Assembly (NCBI GenBank): GCA_900553305.1
Contig: USDI01000145.1
Location: 1 to 6,112, forward strand
DNA length: 6,112 nt
Direction of reading: 5' to 3'
Origin: an uncultured Lachnospiraceae bacterium
Lineage (GTDB): Bacteria > Bacillota > Clostridia > Lachnospirales > Lachnospiraceae
Part shown: positions 1 through 6,089 of the stretch, in pieces
Numbering within the stretch: position 1 is the first letter of the stretch
Layout: each line of letters begins with the position of its first letter
The notes under the pieces: model-generated
Seen by the model: only the letters and a program-made list of their open reading frames with translations
Databases searched by the model: none
What the model was told of the DNA's origin: nothing
Translations under genes and position numbers: made by a program

Positions 1-4
1 AACC

Positions 5-10
5 AGGAGG
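5..10 (+). promoter_or_regulatory. Ribosome binding site of sufC
   Basis: A perfect AGGAGG lies 8 nt upstream of the ATG at 19. It fixes the sufC start and is the only upstream signal of the suf operon that falls inside the window. The operon promoter must lie before position 1, or sufC is itself internal to a longer operon. Confidence 0.9.
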
Positions 11-18
11 AAAAGCAA

Positions 19-765
19 ATGTCAAAACATACTTTGTTAGAAATTAAAGATTTACATGTGAATGTAGAAGATAAAGAAATCCTGCACGGAGTGGACCTTT
101 CCATCGGAAGCGATGAAACGCATGTATTGATGGGACCGAACGGAACGGGTAAATCAACTTTGGGTTATGCCATCACAGGACATCCCCGTTATACGGTTAC
201 TTCCGGCAGCATTCTTTTTGATGGAGAAGATATTACCGAATTGTCGGTGGATGAGCGTGCGAAGAAGGGAATCTTCTTATCCTTCCAGAATCCTTTGGAG
301 GTTCCCGGAGTAACGCTGAGTGCCTTTATCCGCAGTGCTTTGGAGCAAAAAACAGGAAAGCGGATCCGTCTGTGGGACTTTAAGAAGAAGCTTTCAGAAA
401 CCATGAAGTTGCTTTCTATGGATGAATCCTATGCAGAGCGTGATCTGAATGACGGTTTCTCCGGAGGAGAGAAAAAGAAAGCAGAGATTCTGCAGATGCT
501 GATGTTAGAGCCCAAGCTTGCGATTCTGGATGAAACGGATTCCGGTCTTGATGTCGATGCAGTCCGGACAGTTTCCAAAGGAATCCAGTTATATAAGGAA
601 CAGTGCAAGGGAAGTCTTCTGATCATCACGCACAGTACCAGAATTCTGGAATTCCTGCATGTGGATGTTACCCATGTCATGGACGAAGGAAAAATTGTCA
701 AAAACGGAGATGCTTCTCTGGTGGATGAAATTAACGAAAAAGGCTTCGAAGAATTCGAGAAATAA
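19..765 (+). CDS. sufC: SufC, ABC-type ATPase of the SUF Fe-S assembly complex
   Basis: SufC is the cytoplasmic ATPase subunit of the SufBC2D scaffold. It binds ATP and drives conformational change in SufB and SufD during Fe-S cluster assembly; it is not a membrane transporter despite its ABC fold. The 248 residues match the usual family length. Visible motifs are Walker A GPNGTGKST (39-47), Q-loop Gln90, ABC signature FSGGE (147-151), Walker B with the catalytic pair Asp171-Glu172 in LAILDETDSGLD (167-178), and H-loop His205. The DETDSGLDVDA stretch and the C-terminal part ending in GFEEFEK are typical of SufC rather than of transporter ATPases. The start is set by AGGAGG 8 nt upstream. It is the first suf gene seen and is followed by sufB after 17 nt. 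Two small departures from the form I remember are KKKAE after the signature and Ser206 after the H-loop His, where many SufC proteins have Tyr. Identification is very secure. Confidence 0.97.
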   Translation: MSKHTLLEIKDLHVNVEDKEILHGVDLSIGSDETHVLMGPNGTGKSTLGYAITGHPRYTVTSGSILFDGEDITELSVDERAKKGIFLSFQNPLEVPGVTLSAFIRSALEQKTGKRIRLWDFKKKLSETMKLLSMDESYAERDLNDGFSGGEKKKAEILQMLMLEPKLAILDETDSGLDVDAVRTVSKGIQLYKEQCKGSLLIITHSTRILEFLHVDVTHVMDEGKIVKNGDASLVDEINEKGFEEFEK

Positions 766-782
766 GAAGGGGTGCGCGTGAA

Positions 783-2189
783 ATGAGAGAGAAAAGTCAG
801 GTAGATGATATTGACCGCAGCATCTATGATATCCGTGATGAAGAAAAAGATGCTTATCGTATGGAAGAGGGTCTGACCCCGGAAATTGTGGACAAGCTGT
901 CGAAGGAAAAGGATGATCCTGTGTGGATGCAGCAGTTTCGTCTTCAATCCCTGCAAATTTATAATGAAATGCCCATTCCCGACTGGGGACCTTCTATCGA
1001 AGGTCTGGACATTGATCATATTGCCACCTATGTACGGCCGAATACCAAAATGCAGGGATCATGGAAGGATGTGCCGCAGGATATTAAAGATACCTTTGAA
1101 CGATTGGGAATCCCGCAGGCAGAGCGGAAGTCTTTAGCTGGTGTGGGTGCCCAGTACGATTCCGAGTTGGTTTATCATAATGTAAAATCGGAAGTGGAAG
1201 CAGAAGGTGTCGTTTATACGGATATGGAAAGTGCCTTAAAAGGTGAATATGCAGATATGGTGCGTAAGCACTTTATGAAACTGGTGACACCACGGGATCA
1301 CAAATTTGCAGCACTGCATGGAGCAGTGTGGTCCGGCGGTTCCTTCGTTTATGTGCCGAAGGGAGTGCAGGTATCGATTCCGCTGCAGTCCTATTTCCGT
1401 CTGAATGCCAAAGGTGCGGGACAGTTTGAGCATACCTTGATTATCGTCGATGAAGGTGCAAGCCTGCATTTCATCGAAGGATGTTCGGCTCCGAAATATA
1501 ACGTAGCCAATCTTCATGCCGGATGCGTGGAGCTTTACGTGAAGAAAAATGCAAAGCTGCGCTATTCGACCATTGAAAACTGGTCTAAAAATATGTATAA
1601 CCTCAATACCAAAAGAGCAGTTGTGGAGGAAGGTGGTACGATTGAATGGGTTTCCGGTTCGTTTGGCTCCCATGTCGGTTGTCTGTATCCGATGAGTATC
1701 TTAAAGGGAGAGGGCGCCAAAATGGAATTTACCGGTGTGACCTTTGCCGGAAAAGGACAGAATCTGGATACCGGTGCGAAGGTGGTTCACGCCGCGCCGA
1801 ATACAAGCTCTTATATGAATACCCGTTCCATCAGTAAGGGCGGTGGAATCAGTACCTTCCGGAGCAGTGTGGTGATTAATAAGGAAGCGAAGAAGTCGAA
1901 ATCTGCGGTTTCCTGTCAGTCCCTGATGCTGGATTCCGAGTCCCGCTCGGATACGATACCGGCTATGGACATCCGGACAAAGGATGCTGCCGTAGGACAT
2001 GAGGCGAAGATCGGAAGTATCAGTGATGATGCAGTATTTTATTTAATGTCCAGAGGCATGAGCGAGGAAGATGCCAGAGCACTTCTTGTCAGTGGATTTG
2101 CAGATAATGTGTCGAAAGAGCTTCCGCTGGAATATGCCGTAGAAATGAACAATCTGATTCGTCTTGAAATGAAGGGCAGCATAGGATAA
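783..2189 (+). CDS. sufB: SufB, Fe-S cluster scaffold subunit
   Basis: SufB is the core scaffold protein on which the nascent Fe-S cluster is built, in complex with SufC and SufD. At 468 residues it has the usual length of Gram-positive SufB. The N-terminal part is acidic and helical (about 1-100), followed by the right-handed beta-helix core (about 120-400) and a C-terminal helical SufC-binding segment (about 415-468). Two residues known to matter in E. coli SufB, Cys405 and Glu434, correspond to Cys378 (AVSCQSLML) and Glu407 (GHEAKIGSIS), both with an offset of 27. His406 precedes the Glu as in the family. The ATG at 783 follows an AAGGGG-type site about 10 nt upstream. The nearby GTG triplets are out of frame or run straight into a stop. 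The gene starts 17 nt after sufC and ends 12 nt before sufD, so it is almost certainly co-transcribed with both. Identification is very secure. Confidence 0.97.
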   Translation: MREKSQVDDIDRSIYDIRDEEKDAYRMEEGLTPEIVDKLSKEKDDPVWMQQFRLQSLQIYNEMPIPDWGPSIEGLDIDHIATYVRPNTKMQGSWKDVPQDIKDTFERLGIPQAERKSLAGVGAQYDSELVYHNVKSEVEAEGVVYTDMESALKGEYADMVRKHFMKLVTPRDHKFAALHGAVWSGGSFVYVPKGVQVSIPLQSYFRLNAKGAGQFEHTLIIVDEGASLHFIEGCSAPKYNVANLHAGCVELYVKKNAKLRYSTIENWSKNMYNLNTKRAVVEEGGTIEWVSGSFGSHVGCLYPMSILKGEGAKMEFTGVTFAGKGQNLDTGAKVVHAAPNTSSYMNTRSISKGGGISTFRSSVVINKEAKKSKSAVSCQSLMLDSESRSDTIPAMDIRTKDAAVGHEAKIGSISDDAVFYLMSRGMSEEDARALLVSGFADNVSKELPLEYAVEMNNLIRLEMKGSIG

Positions 2190-2201
2190 GGAGAGAAAGC
2201 C

Positions 2202-3113
2202 ATGACAGATATGATTATCAATAAGCTCCCATCGAAGACCTGGAATTGGCTGAATGTCAATGAGACAAAGCTTCCCTGGGATATGGAACATACAACCGTA
2301 CTTCCGGAAGAAAACGTGGTGGTGAGAGAAGAACCTGCCCACTTTTCCATTCAGGGAGAGGGAGAATACAGCAGTAAGAAATTTAATATCCATGCGGCAA
2401 AGGATGAACAGATCACCGTTTATATGGATTATACGCCGGAGAATAAGCTTGCCGTGTATACGAATCTGGTTTTGGAGGAGGGGGCGAATGTCCGTCTCAT
2501 CCAGTTGCAGCACAGCGCGGAGGATTCCCTTGTATACAATACCATTCAGGGAGCCTGCGAAAAGAATGCGCGTATCGAACTGGTTCAGGTATATCTCGGA
2601 AAAGGAGATATTTATTCGGATACTGCGATTGACTTAAAGGGTGAGAAAAGCAGCTTTAAGAGCGACATCGGATATATTGGAGAGCATACCCATGTCATTG
2701 ATCTGAATGAGGTCGTCAACCATTTTGGCAGATGTACGGAAAGTGAAATCAATGTACAGGGTTCCCTGAGGGACGGAGCGAAGAAGACCTTCCGGGGAAC
2801 GATTGATTTTAAGACAGGGGCCTCTGATTCCGTAGGAAACGAGCAGGAAACCGTACTGATGTTGGGCGAGGACGTGGAGAATAAGACCGTTCCGGTGATT
2901 CTTTGTTCGGAGGAAAATGTGGTAGGTAACCACGGCGCAACAATTGGAGAGCTGGATGAGGATACCCTATTTTATCTGGCAAGCAGAGGAATCAGCAGGG
3001 AACAGGCAGAAGATATGATGGCAAGAGCCGGTATTGAACGCTTGAAGAGTCTCATTGCAGACGAAGCTTTTACCGCAATGATTGACGAGGAACTGGGGGG
3101 AGATGGCATATGA
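2202..3113 (+). CDS. sufD: SufD, short-form Fe-S scaffold partner of SufB
   Basis: SufD is the SufB paralogue that completes the SufBC2D scaffold and is thought to help iron entry and cluster assembly at the SufB-SufD interface. The protein begins with a family-like motif, LPSKTWNWLNVNE (9-21), and continues with a beta-helix core (about 40-245). The conserved HGAT motif follows, with His244 in the place of E. coli SufD His360, and then a SufC-binding tail that includes LFYLASRGIS (256-265). At 303 residues it is clearly shorter than E. coli or Bacillus SufD (roughly 420-440). The missing parts appear to be the N-terminal helical extension and some beta-helix turns. The frame is intact and sufB ends 12 nt before it, so this is a short form and not a break. 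A TAAGGAGA site (2187-2194) overlapping the sufB stop sets the start. It overlaps sufS by 4 nt. Generic annotation would call it a SufB/SufD family protein; gene order and the His make sufD the best name. Confidence 0.9.
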   Translation: MTDMIINKLPSKTWNWLNVNETKLPWDMEHTTVLPEENVVVREEPAHFSIQGEGEYSSKKFNIHAAKDEQITVYMDYTPENKLAVYTNLVLEEGANVRLIQLQHSAEDSLVYNTIQGACEKNARIELVQVYLGKGDIYSDTAIDLKGEKSSFKSDIGYIGEHTHVIDLNEVVNHFGRCTESEINVQGSLRDGAKKTFRGTIDFKTGASDSVGNEQETVLMLGEDVENKTVPVILCSEENVVGNHGATIGELDEDTLFYLASRGISREQAEDMMARAGIERLKSLIADEAFTAMIDEELGGDGI

Positions 3114-4351
3114 CAGATTACAGGAGCGAATTCCCCCTGCTGACTTCGGAAGGATTCCGGAAGAGTACCGGCATGGAGCATGACTGGATTTATATCGATA
3201 ATGCAGCGACCTCACAGCGTCCACAGGCCGTTCTTGATGCGGAAGAAGAATTTTATAAAAAGCATAATGCCAACCCGTTACGGGGAAATTATCCTCTCAG
3301 CATCGAAGCAACACAGATGTATGAGGATGCCCGCAGGGCAGTACGCGATTTTATCGGAGCGAAGTCGGTCAGAGAAATCATTTTTACCAGGAACACAACG
3401 GAAAGCATCAATCTGGTTGCATACAGCTACGGCTTAAGTCATGTGAAGGCAGGGGATGAGATCTTAGTATCCATTATGGAGCATCACAGCAACCTGCTTC
3501 CCTGGCAGATGGTGGCAAGAACGACAGGCGCGGTATTGCAGTTCATGGAGTGCCGGCAGGATGGTTCGTTGGATTTGGACGAGGTACGGGAGCAGATTAC
3601 GGAGAAAACCAGAATTGTTGCCATTACCCAGGTATCGAATGTACTTGGCAGAGTGAATCCCGTTAAGGAAATTGCGGCGATGGCGCATGAGAAAAATGCG
3701 GTCGTTGTGGTAGACGGTGCACAGAGTACGCCGCACATGGCAATGAATGTGCAGGATCTGGGTGCGGATTTCTTCGCTTTTTCCGGACACAAAATTTTCG
3801 GACCAATGGGAATCGGAGTCTTATATGGTAAAAAGGAATTATTAAAAGTGATGCCTCCTTTTCTTTCCGGTGGTGAGATGATTGAGTCTGTCAGCAGAGA
3901 AAGCGCAAAATACGCAGAGCTGCCACACAAATTCGAGGCCGGTACGGTGAATGCTGCAGGAGCAGTCGGACTGCATGCGGCAATCAACTATGTGCAGAAA
4001 ATTGGATTTGCTGCGATGCAGGAGCAGGAGCTTAAAGTGACAAAGTGTGCTTTGGATGGTCTTAGAGAGCTGCCTCATGTTCATGTACTGGGATCGGATC
4101 TGCCGGAAGAGCATACAGGAATTCTGACATTTATGATTGATGAGGTACATCCGCATGATGTGAGTGAAATTCTGATTGCTGATGGAATCTGTGTCCGGGC
4201 AGGACATCATTGTGCGCAGCCCTTGTTGCAGCACCTTGGAATCGGATCGGCCACACGTGCAAGCTTTATGTTCTATAATACGGAAGAAGAGGCAGAGCTT
4301 TTTGTAAAGAGTATCGCAAGCGTAAGGGAGCGGATGGGATATGGAAAATAG
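3110..4351 (+). CDS. sufS: SufS, group II cysteine desulfurase (PLP-dependent)
   Basis: SufS removes sulfur from L-cysteine, giving alanine and an enzyme-bound persulfide that is passed to SufU and on to the SufBCD scaffold. The 413 residues match the class V aminotransferase fold and usual SufS length. Visible residues are the PLP Schiff-base Lys228 in SGHKIFGP, His125 in EHHSN (stacks on PLP), Asp202 and Gln205 in VDGAQS (cofactor ring contacts), catalytic Cys368 in RAGHHCAQP, and substrate-carboxylate Arg383 in ATRASFMFYNT. The short, ordered loop around the Cys (RAGHHCAQP) is the group II hallmark and separates it from NifS/IscS enzymes. The start ATG overlaps the sufD stop as ATGA, with a purine-rich GGGGGGAG at 3095-3102, which suggests translational coupling. 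sufU follows with an 11-nt overlap, as expected for an obligate enzyme-acceptor pair. Identification is very secure. Confidence 0.97.
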   Translation: MTDYRSEFPLLTSEGFRKSTGMEHDWIYIDNAATSQRPQAVLDAEEEFYKKHNANPLRGNYPLSIEATQMYEDARRAVRDFIGAKSVREIIFTRNTTESINLVAYSYGLSHVKAGDEILVSIMEHHSNLLPWQMVARTTGAVLQFMECRQDGSLDLDEVREQITEKTRIVAITQVSNVLGRVNPVKEIAAMAHEKNAVVVVDGAQSTPHMAMNVQDLGADFFAFSGHKIFGPMGIGVLYGKKELLKVMPPFLSGGEMIESVSRESAKYAELPHKFEAGTVNAAGAVGLHAAINYVQKIGFAAMQEQELKVTKCALDGLRELPHVHVLGSDLPEEHTGILTFMIDEVHPHDVSEILIADGICVRAGHHCAQPLLQHLGIGSATRASFMFYNTEEEAELFVKSIASVRERMGYGK

Positions 4352-4790
4352 AAGCTTTTATAATGAAATCTTAACCGAGCATAATGTACGGCCGGAATTC
4401 AAGCATGATCTGCCGGACGCCGATATTGTTCTTGAGGGTGTCAACCCGAGCTGTGGAGATGATATTTTCTTAAAGCTGAAGGTCGAGGATGATACGATTG
4501 TGGACGGCGCATTTGTGGGAGATGGATGTGCGATCTCGCAGGCCTCTGCGGATATTATGCTCGGAATGGTCATTGGCAGGAAGAAAGAGGATGCCTTACA
4601 GCTTGGGAGAACCTTTATGAAGATGATTAAGGGAGAAGCCAGTGAGGAAGAAATCGACTCTCTGGAGGAAGCATCCGCGTTACGCGATATTGCCCATATG
4701 CCGGCACGTGTGAAGTGTGCCGTTCTTGGCTGGCGTACCTTAAAAGAGGCATTGACAGGCGAAGACGCAGAGGATGATGAAGACGAATAG
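4341..4790 (+). CDS. sufU: SufU, zinc-dependent sulfur-transfer partner of SufS
   Basis: SufU accepts the persulfide from SufS by a zinc-dependent ligand swap and delivers it to the SufBCD scaffold. In Firmicutes it takes the role that SufE has in Proteobacteria. It is IscU-like in fold but is not the main scaffold. The four Zn-site residues of B. subtilis SufU (Cys41, Asp43, Cys66, Cys128) correspond to Cys38 and Asp40 in NPSCGDD, Cys63 in GDGCAIS, and Cys126 in RVKCAVLGW. The GDGCAIS motif and the insertion between the second and third Cys (about residues 80-118) are typical of SufU rather than IscU. The 149-residue length is normal. The C-terminus ends in a very acidic tail, EDAEDDEDE (141-149). 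The ATG lies inside the end of sufS (11-nt overlap), with AAGGGAG at 4324-4330. It is the last gene of the operon, followed by a terminator about 45 nt downstream. Confidence 0.95.
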   Translation: MENRSFYNEILTEHNVRPEFKHDLPDADIVLEGVNPSCGDDIFLKLKVEDDTIVDGAFVGDGCAISQASADIMLGMVIGRKKEDALQLGRTFMKMIKGEASEEEIDSLEEASALRDIAHMPARVKCAVLGWRTLKEALTGEDAEDDEDE

Positions 4791-4835
4791 TTACAAGAAT
4801 ATATTGGAATAGGCAGGAACATAACTGGAAGATGA

Positions 4836-4889
4836 AAATTCCCCACCCGGAAAATCTCTTGAGGATTGCGGATGGGGAATTTATTTTTT
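4836..4889 (+). terminator. Rho-independent terminator of the suf operon
   Basis: AAATTCCCCA (4836-4845) pairs perfectly with TGGGGAATTT (4873-4882). One mismatch follows, then three more pairs (CCG 4847-4849 with CGG 4869-4871), around a 19-nt loop that can itself form a short inner stem. The 3' arm runs into a T-rich tract, TTTATTTTTT (4880-4889). It sits 45 nt after the sufU stop. The opposite side has only four A residues at 4835-4838, so use as a terminator for the convergent minus-strand gene is possible but weaker. Confidence 0.88.
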
Positions 4890-4957
4890 GCTTTATAGGA
4901 AATTCCGCTGGACTTTTATACCTACGTTGTTTCTTACTATTAGAACCTTAAAAGGGA

Positions 4958-5164
4958 TTAAAGCTGCTGATGTACCTTGCGGATCACGGCCTCTTTTAAT
5001 TCGGGTGCCTTGTCAGGATCGAGATCCTCCGGAAATTCGCAATCAATTGTGGAAACCTCCGGTCTGTAGTTTAAACGAAGTGCATGTGCCTGAATAAAAT
5101 CAGTGGCTTTGTTGTAAACATCCTCACTTACACCATTTAATTCAATCGTATATAAATTTGCCAT
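4958..5164 (-). CDS. Small uncharacterised protein, 68 residues
   Basis: I do not recognise this protein and assign no function. It is read as a real gene because GGAGG (5174-5178 on the + strand) lies 9 nt before the ATG, and because the frame is closed and in a sensible place. The composition is that of a soluble protein: no signal peptide and no membrane segment. Reading the sequence suggests a beta-alpha-beta-alpha order: strand LYTIEL (4-9), helix about 13-29, strand VSTIDCEF (37-44), acidic turn PEDLDPDK (45-52), and helix about 53-67. There is one cysteine, Cys42. It is convergent with the suf operon, whose terminator lies about 70 nt beyond its stop, and it is 265 nt downstream of the Nudix gene on the same strand. 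It probably has its own promoter (see 5354-5382) and a long leader. No link to Fe-S assembly can be shown beyond proximity. Confidence 0.75.
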   Translation of the reverse strand: MANLYTIELNGVSEDVYNKATDFIQAHALRLNYRPEVSTIDCEFPEDLDPDKAPELKEAVIRKVHQQL

Positions 5165-5173
5165 ATTCTTTAT

Positions 5174-5178
5174 CCTCC
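5174..5178 (-). promoter_or_regulatory. Ribosome binding site of the 68-residue gene
   Basis: GGAGG on the minus strand (CCTCC on the + strand), 9 nt upstream of the ATG at 5164. It is the main evidence that this small frame is translated and it decides the start. Confidence 0.75.
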
Positions 5179-5242
5179 ATTCCCTGATTTTCTGGTTACC
5201 GTGCGGTACCTGCCTGATACTGATCCGGTATCTTATATTTGC

Positions 5243-5270
5243 ATCAGGAACTTTTAGTATCTTTCCTGAT
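5243..5270 (-). repeat. Inverted repeat, possible leader hairpin
   Basis: ATCAGGAA (5243-5250) and TTCCTGAT (5263-5270) form a perfect 8-bp inverted repeat with a 12-nt spacer. It lies in the untranslated leader upstream of the small minus-strand gene. No T-tract follows on either strand, so a terminator role is unlikely. It could be an RNA stem or a protein binding site. Confidence 0.5.
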
Positions 5271-5328
5271 AACTATAGTATATACCTGTTGCAGTAAAAT
5301 TAACAGATGCTGGAATGTAGAATATAAT

Positions 5329-5347
5329 AATAGGAATCATTCCTATT
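5329..5347. promoter_or_regulatory. 19-nt perfect palindrome, candidate operator
   Basis: AATAGGAATCATTCCTATT is a perfect 9-1-9 inverted repeat around C5338. Read on the minus strand it starts about 7 nt after the -10 box of the candidate promoter at 5354-5382, so it would cover the transcription start, a classic repressor position. Its inner TAGGAAT-C-ATTCCTA has the 7-1-7 layout and AAT-N-ATT centre seen in Fur-family boxes (Fur, PerR, Zur), but the outer bases differ from the usual TGATAAT half-site. The palindrome is seen directly; its role as an operator and the family of its regulator are inference. Confidence 0.55.
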
Positions 5348-5353
5348 TTAGTA

Positions 5354-5382
5354 AATATATACAAATTATAGGAGTTCCTCAA
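5354..5382 (-). promoter_or_regulatory. Candidate sigma-A promoter for the 68-residue gene
   Basis: On the minus strand TTGAGG (5377-5382) and TATATT (5354-5359) are separated by exactly 17 nt, which places the start near 5346-5348. An overlapping alternative has a perfect TATAAT (5365-5370) with a poor -35, TGTCCA (5389-5394), at 18 nt. Either would give a leader of about 180-195 nt before the small gene. AT-rich DNA yields such matches by chance, so confidence is moderate; the adjacent palindrome raises it. Confidence 0.5.
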
Positions 5383-5429
5383 ATAAAATGGACATAAAGT
5401 ATTCTTCAACTTTCGGGATGATAACAATA

Positions 5430-6074
5430 TCAATGACCGAAGCTTGTCACAAAATACATCAAAGCGGCCCAGGTATACACCGAATAATAAATACCGTCAG
5501 AATCTGTTCCACGGTTTAAAATCTGCCGGGCCTCTTCTTTTGTTAAAAGTGAAAATCCGTTAAAGCATTCACTTCCAACAGCACCATCGGTATTCAGTTC
5601 CGGAAGAGTATCACGGTTTATGGAAAGTAAAACGAGAGCATTGCTTTCATCGGTCATTCCCGGAGTGCTGAAAAGAAGCGGACTGATCACCTTCGCGGTA
5701 TCGCTGTCTCCAAAAACAATGCCGGTTTCTTCTTTTAACTCTCTGGTTGCGGTGGTAATAAGGTCAGTATCCTCTTTGTCAATAAGACCGGCCGGGGGGC
5801 TTAACAGAAACTGACCGGTGGGGTAGCGGAACTCATGACTGAGTAAAAGCTTCGGTTCAGAATTCTTTGTATTCAAAACAACAATGCAGGTCACAGCATC
5901 TGCCCGCATTTTCTTGAATTCTTCCGTGGTTTTCGCAGCCACAAGATCATCAGCCGTTCGCCTCGTCGCATCGTAATAATGTTTTCCTTCTGCGTATTGC
6001 AAATCAAATACCCGGATAAATTTTGACTCAAATAAGGGTTTGATGTTTTCCTTTGAAAAATCTGGAGTATCCAT
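5430..6074 (-). CDS. Nudix hydrolase, ADP-ribose pyrophosphatase-like
   Basis: Nudix enzymes hydrolyse nucleoside diphosphates linked to another group; ADP-ribose or a similar nucleotide sugar is the likely but unproven substrate here. The 214-residue protein has an N-terminal domain (about 1-58), a core strand VTCIVVLNT (61-69), and HEFRYPTGQFLLSPPAG (80-96), which resembles the E-x-R-Y-P...P-A-G segment of the ADP-ribose pyrophosphatase branch. The Nudix helix RELKEETGI (111-119) has metal-binding Glu112, Glu115 and Glu116 intact. The spacing from Gly96 to Arg111 is one residue longer than in the classical GX5EX7RE box, and the first Glu is Asp102 or absent. No signal peptide or membrane segment is evident, so it should act in the cytoplasm. 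AGAAGG 9 nt upstream supports the ATG at 6074. A promoter would lie mostly beyond the window; a TATATA at 6095-6100 may be its -10. Family is secure; substrate is not. Confidence 0.88.
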   Translation of the reverse strand: MDTPDFSKENIKPLFESKFIRVFDLQYAEGKHYYDATRRTADDLVAAKTTEEFKKMRADAVTCIVVLNTKNSEPKLLLSHEFRYPTGQFLLSPPAGLIDKEDTDLITTATRELKEETGIVFGDSDTAKVISPLLFSTPGMTDESNALVLLSINRDTLPELNTDGAVGSECFNGFSLLTKEEARQILNRGTDSDGIYYSVYTWAALMYFVTSFGH

Positions 6075-6083
6075 GCGAAATTT

Positions 6084-6089
6084 CCTTCT
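6084..6089 (-). promoter_or_regulatory. Ribosome binding site of the Nudix gene
   Basis: AGAAGG on the minus strand, 9 nt before the ATG at 6074. It supports this start as the first codon. Upstream of it only about 23 nt remain in the window, AT-rich and with no coding frame. Confidence 0.7.

Larger units (their letters stand above)
5165..5429 (-). other. Intergenic region and probable leader of the 68-residue gene
   Basis: This 265-bp stretch is markedly AT-rich and carries no convincing coding frame. Read on the minus strand from the Nudix stop, it holds a candidate promoter (5354-5382), then a 19-nt palindrome (5329-5347), then about 160 nt of leader with three inverted repeats. The repeats are ATCAGGAA/TTCCTGAT (5243-5270), GATAC/GTATC (5216-5232), and a GGTACC/GGTAACC pair with one bulged base (5194-5210). 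It ends with the ribosome binding site of the small gene. None of the stems is followed by a T-tract, so none looks like a terminator. No clear terminator for the Nudix gene is visible either. Confidence 0.6.

Noticed and set aside
429..1019. Long open frame on the minus strand across sufC and sufB, and similar antisense frames over the other suf genes.
   Set aside because: They lie opposite strongly conserved coding sequence, lack ribosome binding sites, and have compositions typical of antisense shadows.
1..4790. The suf operon as a possible novel system.
   Set aside because: Gene order, motifs and catalytic residues fit the known Firmicute SufCBDSU pathway; only the short SufD stands out.
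4888..5097. Plus-strand frame of 69 codons after the suf terminator.
   Set aside because: It overlaps the better supported minus-strand 68-residue gene, begins inside the terminator T-tract, and has no ribosome binding site.
5202..5215. Minus-strand AGGCAGGTACCGCA resembles the T-box motif AGGGUGGNACCGCG (10 of 13 fixed positions).
   Set aside because: The U of the tRNA-pairing UGGN bulge is changed to A, no terminator/antiterminator pair follows, and no amino acid or tRNA synthetase gene is downstream. Chance similarity is more likely.
5251..5340. A 28-codon minus-strand frame starting with an ATG inside the palindrome (MIPIIIFYIPAS...).
   Set aside because: The only AGGA lies directly against the ATG, leaving no usable spacing, and nothing else supports translation.
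5396..5413. AAAGT/ACTTT stem just after the Nudix stop, considered as its terminator.
   Set aside because: Only 5 bp, no GC-rich stem and no T-tract.
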